Below, piece by piece: positions 1 through 7,656 of a DNA stretch of 10,660 bases (positions within the stretch are counted from its first letter, which is position 1; every line of letters starts with the position of its first letter). Position numbers and translations under genes: made by a program. A model generated the notes under the pieces. It saw only the letters and a program-made list of their open reading frames with translations, searched no databases and was not told where the DNA came from. The DNA is from Lysinibacillus sp. (GTDB taxonomy: Bacteria > Bacillota > Bacilli > Bacillales_A > Planococcaceae): contig JAAYHP010000445.1 in assembly GCA_012735355.1 (NCBI GenBank), positions 1 to 10,660 on the forward strand, in the 5' to 3' direction.

Positions 1-119
1 GTTTCGGGCTGTTCCCGTTGGAGTCGCCCCGTCACTCCAATCAATTTTCGTTGCATATCATTTTTTTACTATGCTTCTTCACTGATTCTTAATTAAATTA
101 GCTATATGTCCCAACCTCT
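1..119. repeat. Left arm of exact 119-bp terminal inverted repeat (dispersed Bacillaceae-type intergenic repeat)
   Basis: Bases 1-119 are the exact reverse complement of 10542-10660. Identity stops at base 120 (a here, t in the reverse complement of the other arm). The arm contains two small hairpins: CGGG/CCCG at 5-8 and 14-17, and TTGGAGT/ACTCCAA at 18-24 and 34-40. Read on the minus strand it starts with gaggttgggaca and ends with cgactccaacgggaacagc, wording typical of intergenic repeats scattered through Bacillaceae genomes (from memory, not searched). It lies just downstream of ahpF, and no U-rich terminator is visible there. The arm may continue beyond the window. Confidence 0.95.
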
Positions 120-139
120 ATTCTAATACTCTACTTATA

Positions 140-1672
140 TTAATTTCGAATGAGATAATCGAAAGCACTTAATGCTGCAGTTGCTCCAGATCCCATTGAA
201 ATAATGATTTGGTTATATGTGCTATCTGTACAGTCTCCTGCTGCAAACACACCGGGAATTGTCGTAGCACCGTTTTTATCAACGATGATTTCTCCGATGC
301 GGTTGCGCTCAAGAGTACCTTCCAACCAATCTGTATTCGGTACGAGTCCGATTTGTACAAACACACCGGCTAATTCGATATGTTTTTCCTCGCCAGTTAC
401 ACGGTCTACATATGTAAGGCCGTTCACTTTATCTGTACCAGTGATTTCTTTCGTAGCAGCGTTTGTGATAACTGTCACATTTGGTAAGCTAGAAAGTCGT
501 TTTTGTAGTACTTCATCGGCTTTTAGTTCAGGATTAAACTCAAGAACTGTTACGTGATTTACAATACCAGCAAGGTCAATGGCTGCCTCAATACCTGAGT
601 TACCGCCACCGATTACTGCAACGTCTTTTCCAGCAAATAAAGGTCCATCACAGTGTGGACAATATGCTACACCTTTATTTTTGAACTCTTGCTCTCCAGG
701 AACATTCACATTACGCCAACGTGCACCTGTTGCAATAATAACAGATTTACTCTTAAGTATGGCACCATTTTCGAGTTCAACCTCAATAAGGTCGCCTTTC
801 TTTTCAAGATGTTTTGCACGTTGTAAGTTCATAATATCAACAGGATATTCTTTTACATGTTCTTCAAGGGCTTGAGCAAGCTTTGGTCCTTCTGTAGCTT
901 TTACACTAATGAAGTTTTCAATAGTTAAAGTATCTAGAATTTGACCACCAAAACGTTCTGCAACTACCCCTGTGCGAATTCCTTTACGAGCAGCGTAAAT
1001 AGCAGCACTTGCTCCAGCAGGACCACCACCGATAATTAGAACATCAAAAGGATCTTTGTTGGAAAGTTCTTCAACGTCTGACCCTTTTCCTAGTTTTGCT
1101 AGGATTTCTTCGATGGACATACGACCGCCACCAAACTCTTCACCGTTTAAGTAAACAGTTGGTACAGCTAGAATGTTTTTGCTTTCAACTTCGTCCTTAT
1201 ATGCAGCACCATCAATCATTGTATGTGTAATGTTAGGATTTAACACGCTCATGATATTAAGGGCTTGTACAACGTCGGGACAGTTGTGGCAAGTTAAGCT
1301 AACGTATGTTTCAAAGTTATATTCTCCATCGATAGATTTAATTTGGTCAATAACTTTTTGTTCAACTTTCGGAGCTCGACCACTTACTTGAAGCAAAGCT
1401 AATACTAAGGAAGTAAATTCGTGTCCTAGAGGTACACCGGCAAAAATAACGCCAGTATCTTCTCCAACACGATTTACACTAAAGCTTGGTGTTCTTTTAA
1501 GTTCAGCTTTTTCTACTGAAATTTTAGGTGACATGGATGCTAGCTCATCAACTAAAGCTAGCATCTCTTCAGAAACTTTGTCTGAACCTGCACTTACTTT
1601 CAATACGATGTCATTTTCAAGCAATTGCAAGTATTGACTTAGTTGTGATTTAATTTCTGCATCTAATGCCAT
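140..1672 (-). CDS. ahpF: Alkyl hydroperoxide reductase subunit F (AhpF), NADH:peroxiredoxin reductase
   Basis: A cytoplasmic FAD flavoprotein that passes electrons from NADH to AhpC. The 510-aa length is normal for full-length AhpF. Residues 1-200 form the double thioredoxin-like N-terminal domain with redox pair C128-HN-C131. The rest is thioredoxin-reductase-like: FAD motif GGGPAG at 215-220, second redox pair C338-PH-C341, NAD(P) motif GGGNSG at 355-360, and the C-terminal FAD motif [10 protein letters not shown] at 474-483. All four key cysteines are present, so the protein should be active. The start has a good ribosome binding site (AAGGAGA, about 8 nt upstream) and lies 13 nt after the ahpC stop, so the two genes form one operon. 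No clear terminator follows; the repeat at 1-119 comes next. Confidence 0.97.
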   Translation of the reverse strand: MALDAEIKSQLSQYLQLLENDIVLKVSAGSDKVSEEMLALVDELASMSPKISVEKAELKRTPSFSVNRVGEDTGVIFAGVPLGHEFTSLVLALLQVSGRAPKVEQKVIDQIKSIDGEYNFETYVSLTCHNCPDVVQALNIMSVLNPNITHTMIDGAAYKDEVESKNILAVPTVYLNGEEFGGGRMSIEEILAKLGKGSDVEELSNKDPFDVLIIGGGPAGASAAIYAARKGIRTGVVAERFGGQILDTLTIENFISVKATEGPKLAQALEEHVKEYPVDIMNLQRAKHLEKKGDLIEVELENGAILKSKSVIIATGARWRNVNVPGEQEFKNKGVAYCPHCDGPLFAGKDVAVIGGGNSGIEAAIDLAGIVNHVTVLEFNPELKADEVLQKRLSSLPNVTVITNAATKEITGTDKVNGLTYVDRVTGEEKHIELAGVFVQIGLVPNTDWLEGTLERNRIGEIIVDKNGATTIPGVFAAGDCTDSTYNQIIISMGSGATAALSAFDYLIRN

Positions 1673-1685
1673 TTAAATCGTCTCC

Positions 1686-2249
1686 TTAAATTTTACCAAC
1701 AAGGTCAAGGCTTGGTTTTAATGTTTCGCCTGTTTCTTTCCATTTAGCTGGGCAAACTTCACCAGGATTGTTACGTACGTATTGAGCAGCTCTAATTTTG
1801 TCAATTAATTGACTTGCGTCACGGCCAATACCTTCAGCGTTAATTTCAACTGCTTGGATAACACCGTCTGGGTCGATAATGAAAGTACCACGGTCAGCAA
1901 GACCTTGACCTTCTCTTAACACTTCAAATTGAGTTGAAAGTTGGTGATTTGGGTCACCGATCATAGCGTAAGTGATTTTTCCGATTGCTTCTGAAGTATC
2001 GTGCCATGCTTTGTGTGTAAAGTGAGTATCAGTAGAAACTGAAAATACTTCAACACCTAATTCTTGAAGTTTTGGATATTGTTCTTGAAGATCTTCTAAT
2101 TCAGTTGGACATACGAATGTGAAGTCTGCTGGATAGAAGCAAACTACAGTCCAATGACCTTTGAAGTCCTCTTCTGTAACTGTGATGAACTCACCATTTT
2201 TGTAAGCTTGTGCTGTAAATGGTTCTACTTGTTTTCCGATTAAAGACAT
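1686..2249 (-). CDS. ahpC: Alkyl hydroperoxide reductase subunit C (AhpC), 2-Cys peroxiredoxin
   Basis: A cytoplasmic peroxiredoxin that reduces H2O2 and organic hydroperoxides and is recycled by AhpF. The 187-aa length is typical of the AhpC family. Peroxidatic C47 lies in FTFVCPTE, the conserved Arg is R120 in DRGTF, and resolving C166 lies in EVCPAKW near the C-terminus. The start at 2249 has a GGAGG ribosome binding site about 8 nt upstream. It is the first gene of ahpC-ahpF. The promoter region carries a PerR/Fur-like palindrome, which fits the known peroxide induction of ahpCF by PerR in Bacillus. That regulator is inferred from the box alone, since no perR gene is in the window. Confidence 0.98.
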   Translation of the reverse strand: MSLIGKQVEPFTAQAYKNGEFITVTEEDFKGHWTVVCFYPADFTFVCPTELEDLQEQYPKLQELGVEVFSVSTDTHFTHKAWHDTSEAIGKITYAMIGDPNHQLSTQFEVLREGQGLADRGTFIIDPDGVIQAVEINAEGIGRDASQLIDKIRAAQYVRNNPGEVCPAKWKETGETLKPSLDLVGKI

Positions 2250-2302
2250 AGTATATTACCTCCAAAATTATATATTTTATAACTAAAATTATTATGGTTT
2301 TT

Positions 2303-2318
2303 GATAATAATTATTATC
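2303..2318 (-). promoter_or_regulatory. PerR/Fur-like operator in the ahpCF promoter
   Basis: A perfect 16-bp palindrome (GATAATAATTATTATC). The 15-mer starting at 2302 matches the Fur consensus TGATAATnATTATCA at 14 of 15 positions and the PerR consensus TTATAATnATTATAA at 13 of 15. It covers roughly +2 to +17 of the proposed ahpC transcript, so a bound repressor would block initiation. Context (ahpCF) favours PerR. The rest of the 2250-2550 gap holds the ahpC leader, the promoter below and AT-rich sequence in which I see no convincing plus-strand promoter. Confidence 0.7.
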
Positions 2319-2326
2319 TAGAATTA

Positions 2327-2355
2327 ATTATTGTATAATTATCCTCTTTTGTCAA
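2327..2355 (-). promoter_or_regulatory. Sigma-A-type promoter for ahpCF
   Basis: Read on the minus strand: a perfect -35 TTGACA (2350-2355), a 17-nt spacer, and -10 AATAAT (2327-2332, 5 of 6 matches). Transcription would start near 2320, directly beside the PerR/Fur-like palindrome, leaving a leader of about 70 nt. TACAAT at 2330-2335 is an alternative -10 but its spacing is short (14 nt). Confidence 0.6.
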
Positions 2356-2550
2356 ATAAAACTCACATACCATTCAAAATTAGTCTGTATATTAGACAAG
2401 CAAACTATACATAAAATTTAGAAAGTTATGCCATTAATTTATATTTTAGAAGAAAAAATATGGCAGTACAAGGATTAACACCGTATTACAAAACAAAAGT
2501 TTTAAGGTTAAAATGAGTACACGTTTCAGATCAGAGTATGGGGGGATTAA

Positions 2551-3183
2551 ATGATTTTAAATCAATTGAGAAACGTTCTGAATGGTAATCAATGTCGATT
2601 TATTGGTGAAGATACTGCTTTTCGTTCTGCAGTTTTAATTCCAATTGTTGAAGTGGATGGAGAATTGCATATAGTTTTCGAAGTACGATCATTGAATATG
2701 CGAAAACAACCAGGGGATATTAGCTTCCCCGGGGGGAAAATTGATCCTACTGACAAATCTCCCTTAGAAGCAGCTTTAAGAGAGACTTATGAAGAGTTGG
2801 GCGTTAATCCACAAAAAGTGCAAATACTTGGGGAATTAAGTCCGCTTATTACGTCCCCCTCTTTTGTCATTTATCCATTTGTAGCTTTTATTAATTACGA
2901 AGACATTCAAAATTCATTTAATAAAGATGAAGTGGAAGAAGTATTTACTGTGCCTATAAAATGGCTTCTCAATTACGAACCCTATTCTCATTTAGTTAGT
3001 GTAATAATAAATCCACCAGCAGATTTACCTTATGAAAAAATAATTAATGGTAAGGAATATCAATGGCGAACAAGAGCTATGGAAGAATGGTTTTTTGATT
3101 ATGGAAATTATACAATTTGGGGATTAACTGCCAGGATATTAAAATATTTAATCGATATGTTGAAAAAAAGTGATATTATTTGA
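2551..3183 (+). CDS. NUDIX hydrolase, CoA pyrophosphatase type
   Basis: Predicted to cleave the pyrophosphate bond of coenzyme A or related nucleoside diphosphate derivatives, using divalent metal. The NUDIX box spans about residues 61-85, with the catalytic core REtYEELGV at 77-85. In front of it, R46-S-x3-R51-x3-G55-x3-FPGG matches the UPF0035-type motif that marks CoA-cleaving NUDIX enzymes. The leading glutamate of the canonical box is replaced (DPTDKS region), as I recall for several CoA pyrophosphatases. Length 210 aa is normal. A G-rich ribosome binding site (2540-2546) precedes the ATG. It stands alone between divergent ahpC and mqo. Substrate is inferred from the family, not proven. 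Confidence 0.88.
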   Translation: MILNQLRNVLNGNQCRFIGEDTAFRSAVLIPIVEVDGELHIVFEVRSLNMRKQPGDISFPGGKIDPTDKSPLEAALRETYEELGVNPQKVQILGELSPLITSPSFVIYPFVAFINYEDIQNSFNKDEVEEVFTVPIKWLLNYEPYSHLVSVIINPPADLPYEKIINGKEYQWRTRAMEEWFFDYGNYTIWGLTARILKYLIDMLKKSDII

Positions 3184-3210
3184 AAAAATTATCTATTTTT
3201 TCAGATTTTA
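3181..3210 (+). terminator. Weak AT-only hairpin at the NUDIX gene end
   Basis: TGAAAAAA (3181-3188) and TTTTTTCA (3196-3203) can form an 8-bp stem with a 7-nt loop that includes the stop codon, followed by a moderately T-rich stretch. It contains almost no GC pairs, so termination would be inefficient and some transcription may read into mqo. Confidence 0.3.
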
Positions 3211-3212
3211 TC

Positions 3213-3240
3213 TTGACAACGAACACGTATATGATATTTT
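3213..3240 (+). promoter_or_regulatory. Candidate mqo promoter
   Basis: A perfect -35 TTGACA at 3213-3218 is followed after 16 nt by TATTTT (3235-3240). A second possible start is the extended -10-like TGTTATACT and the overlapping TATAAT around 3257-3270, which lacks a good -35. Either would give an mqo leader of more than 100 nt. Confidence 0.45.
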
Positions 3241-3293
3241 AATCTCGGATTAAAAGTGTTATACTATAATAAGGTTGAATTAGATGCAATAAA

Positions 3294-3376
3294 GGTGTTT
3301 GGCTTGTAGCAACTCAATAAACGCCTAAGCAACAATTGCCCTACATCCTTTTTGCAAAAAACTAGGGGAGATAAGG
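3294..3376 (+). promoter_or_regulatory. Structured mqo leader with possible Shine-Dalgarno sequestration
   Basis: Hairpin 1 pairs GGTGTTT (3294-3300) with AAACGCC (3319-3325, one G-U pair). Hairpin 2 pairs CCCTA (3339-3343) with TAGGG (3363-3367), which covers the ribosome binding site AGGGGAG (3364-3370). TGTAG (3305-3309) could instead pair with CTACA (3341-3345), opening hairpin 2. This suggests a translational switch, but the stems are short and I do not recognise a known riboswitch class. Confidence 0.35.
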
Positions 3377-3394
3377 ATGGTAAAAAATGAGTAG
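3377..3394 (+). other. Five-codon upstream ORF overlapping the mqo start
   Basis: ATG at 3377 begins MVKNE-stop, ending in TAG at 3392-3394 just after the mqo ATG (3387) in another frame. AGGGGAG ends 6 nt before this ATG, which is better placed than the site available to mqo itself. Ribosomes could translate the short ORF and restart on mqo. It may equally be chance. Confidence 0.3.
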
Positions 3395-4916
3395 TGGACA
3401 AACTAAGAAAAATGTCGTTTTAATAGGTGCCGGAATTATGAGCGCAACATTGGGGACATTACTAAAAGAGCTAGCTCCGGATTGGAATATTACAGTTTAT
3501 GAAAAACTTGACAAGCCGGGGGAAGAGAGTTCCAATGAATGGAACAATGCTGGTACGGGGCATGCGGCATTATGTGAACTAAACTACACAGTTGAAAAAC
3601 CAGACGGATCAATTGATATTTCTAAAGCGATTAATGTTAATGAGCAATTCCACATTTCAACACAATTTTGGGCTTATCTTGTAAAAAATAATTTAATTGA
3701 AAATCCAGAGGACTTCATTCGACCATTACCACACATGAGTTTTGTTACGGGCGAGAATAATGTAGAATTCCTAAGAAAACGTTTTGAAGCGCTTACAAAA
3801 CTTCATTTATTTGAGGGAATGGAATTTTCCGATGATCCAGAAAAGTTGAAAGAATGGATCCCATTAATGATGAAAGACCGTAAGATTACTGAACCAATTG
3901 CGGCTACAAAAATAGACTCAGGTACTGACGTAAACTTTGGTGCCTTAACACGTACGTTAATTCAACACTTACAAAATCAAGGTGTAGAGGTAAACTACAA
4001 GCATAGTGTAGAAGGTATTAAACGTACGAAAGACGGTCGTTGGGAATTAAAAATCCATGACCTAGATGGTATTAAAATGAAATATGTAAGTGCAGATTTT
4101 GTCTTCATCGGTGCTGGTGGAGGAAGTTTACACTTATTACAAGATACAGGAATTCCTGAAAGTAAGCATATCGGTGGCTTCCCTGTAAGTGGTTTATTCT
4201 TAGTATGTAAAAATCCAGATGTAATAAAAGAACATCATGCAAAGGTGTATGGTAAAGCAAAAGTAGGTGCGCCACCAATGTCCGTTCCTCACCTAGATAC
4301 AAGATATATCGACGGGGAAAAATCATTACTATTCGGACCATTCGCTGGATTCTCACCTAAGTTCTTAAAAACTGGATCGAATATGGATTTATTCGCATCT
4401 ATTAAAGCAAATAACTTAATTACTTTGCTTGCTTGTGGAGCGAAAAACATTCCATTAACGAAATACTTAATTGGACAATTATTGTTAACGAAAGAGCAAC
4501 GTATCGAAGAGTTGCGTGAATTTATCCCTGACGCAAAAAGCGAAGATTGGGAAATTATCATTGCTGGTCAACGAGTTCAAGTTATTAAAGATACTGAGAG
4601 CGGCGGTAAAGGTACATTACAATTCGGTACAGAAGTAGTAACGGCCGGGGACGGCTCTGTTGCAGCATTATTAGGTGCTTCGCCAGGTGCATCTACAGCT
4701 GTGAAAGTAATGCTTGATGTGATTACAAGATGCTTCCCTGAAGAAGTGAAAGAATGGGAAGGAAAAATTCGGGAAATGATTCCATCTTATGGTCAAAAGC
4801 TTTTAGATAATCCTGAATTATTTAAACAAGTTCAAGACTTCACATCTGAAGTTTTAGGACTAGTTAGCGGAAGAGAAGAAACTAACAAAGACAAAGAGTT
4901 AGAACCGATTCAATAA
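3387..4916 (+). CDS. mqo: Malate:quinone oxidoreductase (Mqo)
   Basis: A membrane-associated FAD enzyme that oxidises L-malate to oxaloacetate and donates electrons to the quinone pool, bypassing NAD-dependent malate dehydrogenase in the TCA cycle. The N-terminus carries the dinucleotide-binding motif GAGIMSA (14-20) and the Mqo signature [20 protein letters not shown] (47-66). Later conserved stretches include [39 protein letters not shown] and, near the end, [10 protein letters not shown] and [11 protein letters not shown]. The 509-aa length is normal. The ATG at 3387 has only a modest AAGGA site; a stronger site (AGGGGAG) serves a 5-codon upstream ORF at 3377-3394 that overlaps this start. 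A strong terminator follows the gene. Confidence 0.97.
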   Translation: MSSGQTKKNVVLIGAGIMSATLGTLLKELAPDWNITVYEKLDKPGEESSNEWNNAGTGHAALCELNYTVEKPDGSIDISKAINVNEQFHISTQFWAYLVKNNLIENPEDFIRPLPHMSFVTGENNVEFLRKRFEALTKLHLFEGMEFSDDPEKLKEWIPLMMKDRKITEPIAATKIDSGTDVNFGALTRTLIQHLQNQGVEVNYKHSVEGIKRTKDGRWELKIHDLDGIKMKYVSADFVFIGAGGGSLHLLQDTGIPESKHIGGFPVSGLFLVCKNPDVIKEHHAKVYGKAKVGAPPMSVPHLDTRYIDGEKSLLFGPFAGFSPKFLKTGSNMDLFASIKANNLITLLACGAKNIPLTKYLIGQLLLTKEQRIEELREFIPDAKSEDWEIIIAGQRVQVIKDTESGGKGTLQFGTEVVTAGDGSVAALLGASPGASTAVKVMLDVITRCFPEEVKEWEGKIREMIPSYGQKLLDNPELFKQVQDFTSEVLGLVSGREETNKDKELEPIQ

Positions 4917-4941
4917 TTGTTTAATATAATAATCATGTTTC

Positions 4942-4983
4942 GTACCAGATCTCCGAAAGGAAATCTGGTACATTTTTTATTTT
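4942..4983 (+). terminator. Strong intrinsic terminator after mqo
   Basis: GTACCAGAT (4942-4950) pairs with ATCTGGTAC (4963-4971). After one c/a mismatch the stem continues TCC/GGA around a GAAA tetraloop, then a T-rich tail (attttttatttt) follows. It separates mqo from sfsA, so sfsA probably has its own promoter. Confidence 0.93.
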
Positions 4984-5027
4984 CTAATTATAAATAATGC
5001 AACTTTGGAAAAGATGGATGTGGAAAA

Positions 5028-5723
5028 ATGAAATACGGAAAAATTGTTCAAGGAAAATTCCAAAAGCGACTGAATCGTTTTATTGCGAAAGTGATTATCG
5101 ATGGTGAAGAGGAAAAAGTTCATGTGAAAAATACCGGTCGACTAAAGGAGTTGCTTCAACCGAATGTAGATGTATTATTGGAGGAAAGTAGTAATCCGAA
5201 TCGAAAAACAAAATATTCCCTTATTGCTATAAGAAAACAACATCGTTGGGTGAACATAGATTCCCAAGCACCGAACGTTGTAGCCTTTGAAGCCATTAAA
5301 GAAGGTAAAATTGCGGAAATTGGAACCGCGAAAAAGATAAGAAAAGAAGTGACCTATGGTGCTTCCCGATTCGATTTGTATATTGAAAATGAAAGTGAAA
5401 AGGGATTTATCGAAGTAAAAGGTGTTACTTTAGAAGTAGATGGACTAGCAAAGTTTCCAGATGCACCAACTTCCAGGGGAACGAAACATGTCATGGAGTT
5501 AGTGGATGCAGTGAAAGAAGGATATACAGGAACCATTTTATTTATCATTCAAATGGAAGGTTGTCATACTTTTATTCCTAATAAAGAAACTGATCAAGCC
5601 TTTGCTCAAGCTTTAATAGAAGCGGCAAAAAACGGTGTAAAAATTTTAGCTTATGATACAGTCGTAAATGATAAAGGGGAAATGACGGTTGGCAATTTAA
5701 TTCCTGTTGATCTTAAAGCATAG
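5028..5723 (+). CDS. sfsA: SfsA family protein (sugar fermentation stimulation protein A; nuclease-fold)
   Basis: SfsA was named in E. coli for its effect on maltose fermentation; the family combines an N-terminal OB-fold, able to bind nucleic acid, with a C-terminal restriction-endonuclease-like domain. Here residues 1-70 fit the OB part and include the conserved VHVKNTGRLKELL (31-43). The nuclease centre is visible as RFD116 and E129-V-K131, a PD-(D/E)xK pattern. The block FPDAPTSRGTKHVMEL (143-158) is diagnostic of SfsA. Length 231 aa is typical. Its real substrate in Bacilli is not established. The ribosome binding site is weak (GGATGTGG region). It sits alone between the mqo terminator and the small genes. 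Confidence 0.93.
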   Translation: MKYGKIVQGKFQKRLNRFIAKVIIDGEEEKVHVKNTGRLKELLQPNVDVLLEESSNPNRKTKYSLIAIRKQHRWVNIDSQAPNVVAFEAIKEGKIAEIGTAKKIRKEVTYGASRFDLYIENESEKGFIEVKGVTLEVDGLAKFPDAPTSRGTKHVMELVDAVKEGYTGTILFIIQMEGCHTFIPNKETDQAFAQALIEAAKNGVKILAYDTVVNDKGEMTVGNLIPVDLKA

Positions 5724-5797
5724 ACATAAAGAATGAAAAATTGGACAGCATATAGTTGTACAAATATTTGTCAGTACTCTCAATAAGGAGGATATTT

Positions 5798-5983
5798 ATG
5801 TCTAACGAAGGAATGAATCAAGCAGACCAAAATCAACTGAAGAATAAAGTTCAAATTTCTCAATCCCCTAAAAATAATACGATGGAGTTTGCTTCAGATA
5901 TGTCTGTTGAAAGGGGTTCTCCAAAAACTAGTCAAAAAGATCGAATACAAGAACCGGTAAGCGAAAGAACCGCTTGGCATTAA
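5798..5983 (+). CDS. Small 61-aa protein with germination-protease-like EFASD motif, possible spore protein
   Basis: The start at ATG 5798 is fixed by an AAGGAGG ribosome binding site about 6 nt upstream. The 61-aa product is hydrophilic and Gln/Asn/Ser-rich at its N-terminus, with no cysteine and no membrane segment. At residues 29-34 it has MEFASD, close to the TEFASE sequence that germination protease GPR cuts in gamma-type small acid-soluble spore proteins (SASPs). It has only one such site and lacks the tandem repeats of classical gamma-SASPs, so it is not SspE itself. The next gene encodes another small protein with a near-identical motif. Function is inferred only; I do not recognise a named family. 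Confidence 0.75.
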   Translation: MSNEGMNQADQNQLKNKVQISQSPKNNTMEFASDMSVERGSPKTSQKDRIQEPVSERTAWH

Positions 5984-6106
5984 AAACATGTATTACCCCA
6001 TCATTGAGATAGTGGACGAAAGATCTCCTCTACATCGTTTTCGTTATAAACATATGGTTATTTTTTATAAAAATAAATGAATATAAAATGCACAAAATAG
6101 CCTTAA

Positions 6107-6133
6107 GGTTGTCTAACTTATTTTGAGACAACC
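6107..6133 (+). other. Inverted repeat upstream of the DUF1540 gene
   Basis: GGTTGTCT (6107-6114) and AGACAACC (6126-6133) form an exact 8-bp stem with an 11-nt loop, ending 27 nt before the next start codon. No T-run follows, so it is not a standard terminator. It could be an mRNA 5' hairpin or an operator. Confidence 0.4.
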
Positions 6134-6160
6134 CACTTCAACTCAATGAGGAGGGTCATT

Positions 6161-6376
6161 ATGCCGAATGTAGAAGTAAACTGTACTGTCACCAATTGCT
6201 TTTTCCATAAAAAAGGAAACGTTTGTGGTGCGGAAAAGATTTTAATCGATATGGATTATCGTTCGAAAGCGACGGAGTTTGCTTCTGAAATTGACTTCCG
6301 TGAAGTTCATGAAGAAGCAAGAACTTCAAAGGAAACTTGTTGTAAAACGTTCAAACCTAAAAATGAACGAGCTTGA
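6161..6376 (+). CDS. DUF1540 domain protein with an embedded TEFASE motif
   Basis: A 71-aa cysteine-containing protein. The start at 6161 is preferred over an in-frame ATG at 6146 because GAGGAGGG lies between them at the right distance. The DUF1540 pattern is clear: C8-x4-C13-x8-C22 near the N-terminus and the closing C60-CKTFKPK. The cysteines suggest metal binding, but the function of the family is unknown. Unlike the shorter DUF1540 proteins I recall, it has an insert between the cysteine blocks containing TEFASEIDF (38-46), which includes the exact GPR recognition sequence of gamma-type SASPs. That points to a spore-related role, as for the gene upstream. Confidence 0.88.
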   Translation: MPNVEVNCTVTNCFFHKKGNVCGAEKILIDMDYRSKATEFASEIDFREVHEEARTSKETCCKTFKPKNERA

Positions 6377-6420
6377 TTTCACAGGAAGTATAGGCGCAAG
6401 AATCATTGAGATTGATTATT

Positions 6421-6452
6421 GGGACTAAGGAAACCTCTTAGTCCCTTCAATA
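6421..6452 (+). terminator. Hairpin after the DUF1540 gene, probable weak terminator
   Basis: GGGACTAAG (6421-6429) pairs exactly with CTTAGTCCC (6437-6445) across a 7-nt loop. Flanking ATTATT and AATAAT can extend the stem past a bulge. The downstream tract (ttcaataata) is only partly T-rich. The hairpin ends about 13 nt before the ribosome binding site of the next gene, so it could also act in that gene's leader. Confidence 0.5.
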
Positions 6453-6471
6453 ATATATGGAGTGTAATGTA

Positions 6472-7257
6472 ATGAAGGAACTTATTCAAAGTCAATTAAT
6501 AAATATAGAAAAAGCTTATAATGTGAAAGTTTTGTATGCTGTGGAGTCGGGGAGTCGTGCATGGGGCTTTCCTTCAAAAGATAGTGATTACGATATTCGA
6601 TTCATTTATATTCATCCAACAGAATGGTACCTTTCAATCGATCCTCAAGGTGTCGGAAAAAAGCGAGATGTAATAGAATTGCCAATGAGTAAAGAATTAG
6701 ATTTGAGCGGCTGGGAAATAACGAAAGTATTAAGGCTCTTTCGAAAAAGTAATCCTACCATTTTTGAATGGCTTCGTAGCGAACCAATTTATTTTCATCA
6801 ATATGATTTTATTTCAAATTTAAAAAGGTTGGAAAATGCTTTCTATAATCCGAAAGCGCTTTTTTATCACTATATTAATATGGCAAAAAAGAACATTCAG
6901 CAACATCAACAAATTAAATTGAAAAACTATCTATATGCACTGCGCGCACTTTTTTCTTGTAAATGGATCGAATTATATGATGAAATACCGCCTATTAAAT
7001 TTCAGGACTTAATGGAGAAATTAAGTTTAGATAAGCAGCTAGTTTTTGTAATCGAGGATATAATAGAAAAAAAGATTAGCGGCTGGGAATCCAATTTAGT
7101 TGTACAAAATAGGATTTTGGAAAATTATATACAAAGCGAATTAATTCGTCTCAATGACTTTGGGAAAAAAACGTTTGCTACATTAGAGATGAATGATTCG
7201 AAAATATTGGATGAATTATTTCAGCATACATTAGAGGAAGTGTGGAAGACTTGTTAG
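6472..7257 (+). CDS. Predicted nucleotidyltransferase, RlaP/YcgL-like (PF10127 type)
   Basis: A member of the DNA polymerase beta-like nucleotidyltransferase superfamily, resembling B. subtilis YcgL. I chose ATG 6472 (261 aa) rather than ATG 6457 because GGAGTG (6459-6464) sits 7 nt before it. The active-site signature is intact: G27-S-R at the start, then SD39-Y-D41 as the metal-binding pair, and DLSGWE (77-82) as the likely third acidic element and family mark. A helical C-terminal half with KNYLYALRA (151-159) follows. The target is unknown; the family name comes from its association with RNA ligases elsewhere, but no ligase is nearby here. Its last 27 bp overlap the convergent DUF5658 gene. 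Confidence 0.88.
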   Translation: MKELIQSQLINIEKAYNVKVLYAVESGSRAWGFPSKDSDYDIRFIYIHPTEWYLSIDPQGVGKKRDVIELPMSKELDLSGWEITKVLRLFRKSNPTIFEWLRSEPIYFHQYDFISNLKRLENAFYNPKALFYHYINMAKKNIQQHQQIKLKNYLYALRALFSCKWIELYDEIPPIKFQDLMEKLSLDKQLVFVIEDIIEKKISGWESNLVVQNRILENYIQSELIRLNDFGKKTFATLEMNDSKILDELFQHTLEEVWKTC

Positions 7258-7578
7258 AACTTGAGATAGCCAATATAAGTGCATCAAGGTTATGCCTACA
7301 TAAATGATTGACACGACCGTCATTGAGATAGAAAAAAACTTTTGAAATGATGTACTGCTTTTATAATAAACAAGTAAAGAAATGAAATAAATTAAAATTG
7401 AAAGAGTAATTTTAACCCCTAAAAAAAGAATAGGACTAACTTCTGACATATGCTTCATAATCGGATTGGCTTCTTCAATATAATGATTCGTTAAACCGTA
7501 ATTCGTAGCAAAACCATCAAAGATATTTAGGATAGCAATAAACATTCCTAAATCGATAATTTTATTATAATTACCCAT
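7231..7578 (-). CDS. DUF5658-like small membrane protein
   Basis: A 115-aa integral membrane protein with about three hydrophobic segments (roughly residues 9-27, 47-70 and 80-103 by eye). The block NIFDGFATNYGL followed by EEANPIMKHM fits the conserved N-x2-D...T and E-x-NP-x-M features of DUF5658. I use ATG 7578 rather than 7587 because AAAGG lies 9 nt upstream of the former and abuts the latter. No enzymatic function is known. Its 3' end overlaps that of the nucleotidyltransferase by 27 bp on opposite strands and neither has a visible terminator, so the two transcripts should overlap. The promoter is unclear. Confidence 0.75.
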   Translation of the reverse strand: MGNYNKIIDLGMFIAILNIFDGFATNYGLTNHYIEEANPIMKHMSEVSPILFLGVKITLSILIYFISLLVYYKSSTSFQKFFSISMTVVSIIYVGITLMHLYWLSQVLTSLPHFL

Positions 7579-7656
7579 CTTCCACATCCTTTAAGTACCT
7601 TTTAAACTTAATATATCCATTTATTGAGATGTCGATACGATATTTTAAAAATAAGG

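Noticed and set aside
2430..2470. Hairpin GCCAT...ATGGC between ahpC and the NUDIX gene
   Set aside because: The stem is short and interrupted, AT-rich, and has no terminator tail or promoter context.
3339..3376. preQ1-like wording (AAAAAACTAGG) before mqo
   Set aside because: The required preceding hairpin with its conserved GGTTC-AGC loop is absent, and mqo is unrelated to queuosine metabolism.
5724..5797. Sigma-G promoter for the 61-aa gene
   Set aside because: GCATA is a plausible -35, but the -10 at the right distance (CAGTACT) matches poorly, so I do not call it.
6146..6160. Upstream ATG 6146 for the DUF1540 protein
   Set aside because: The codons after it are the ribosome binding site for ATG 6161, and the family N-terminus MPNVEV begins at 6161.
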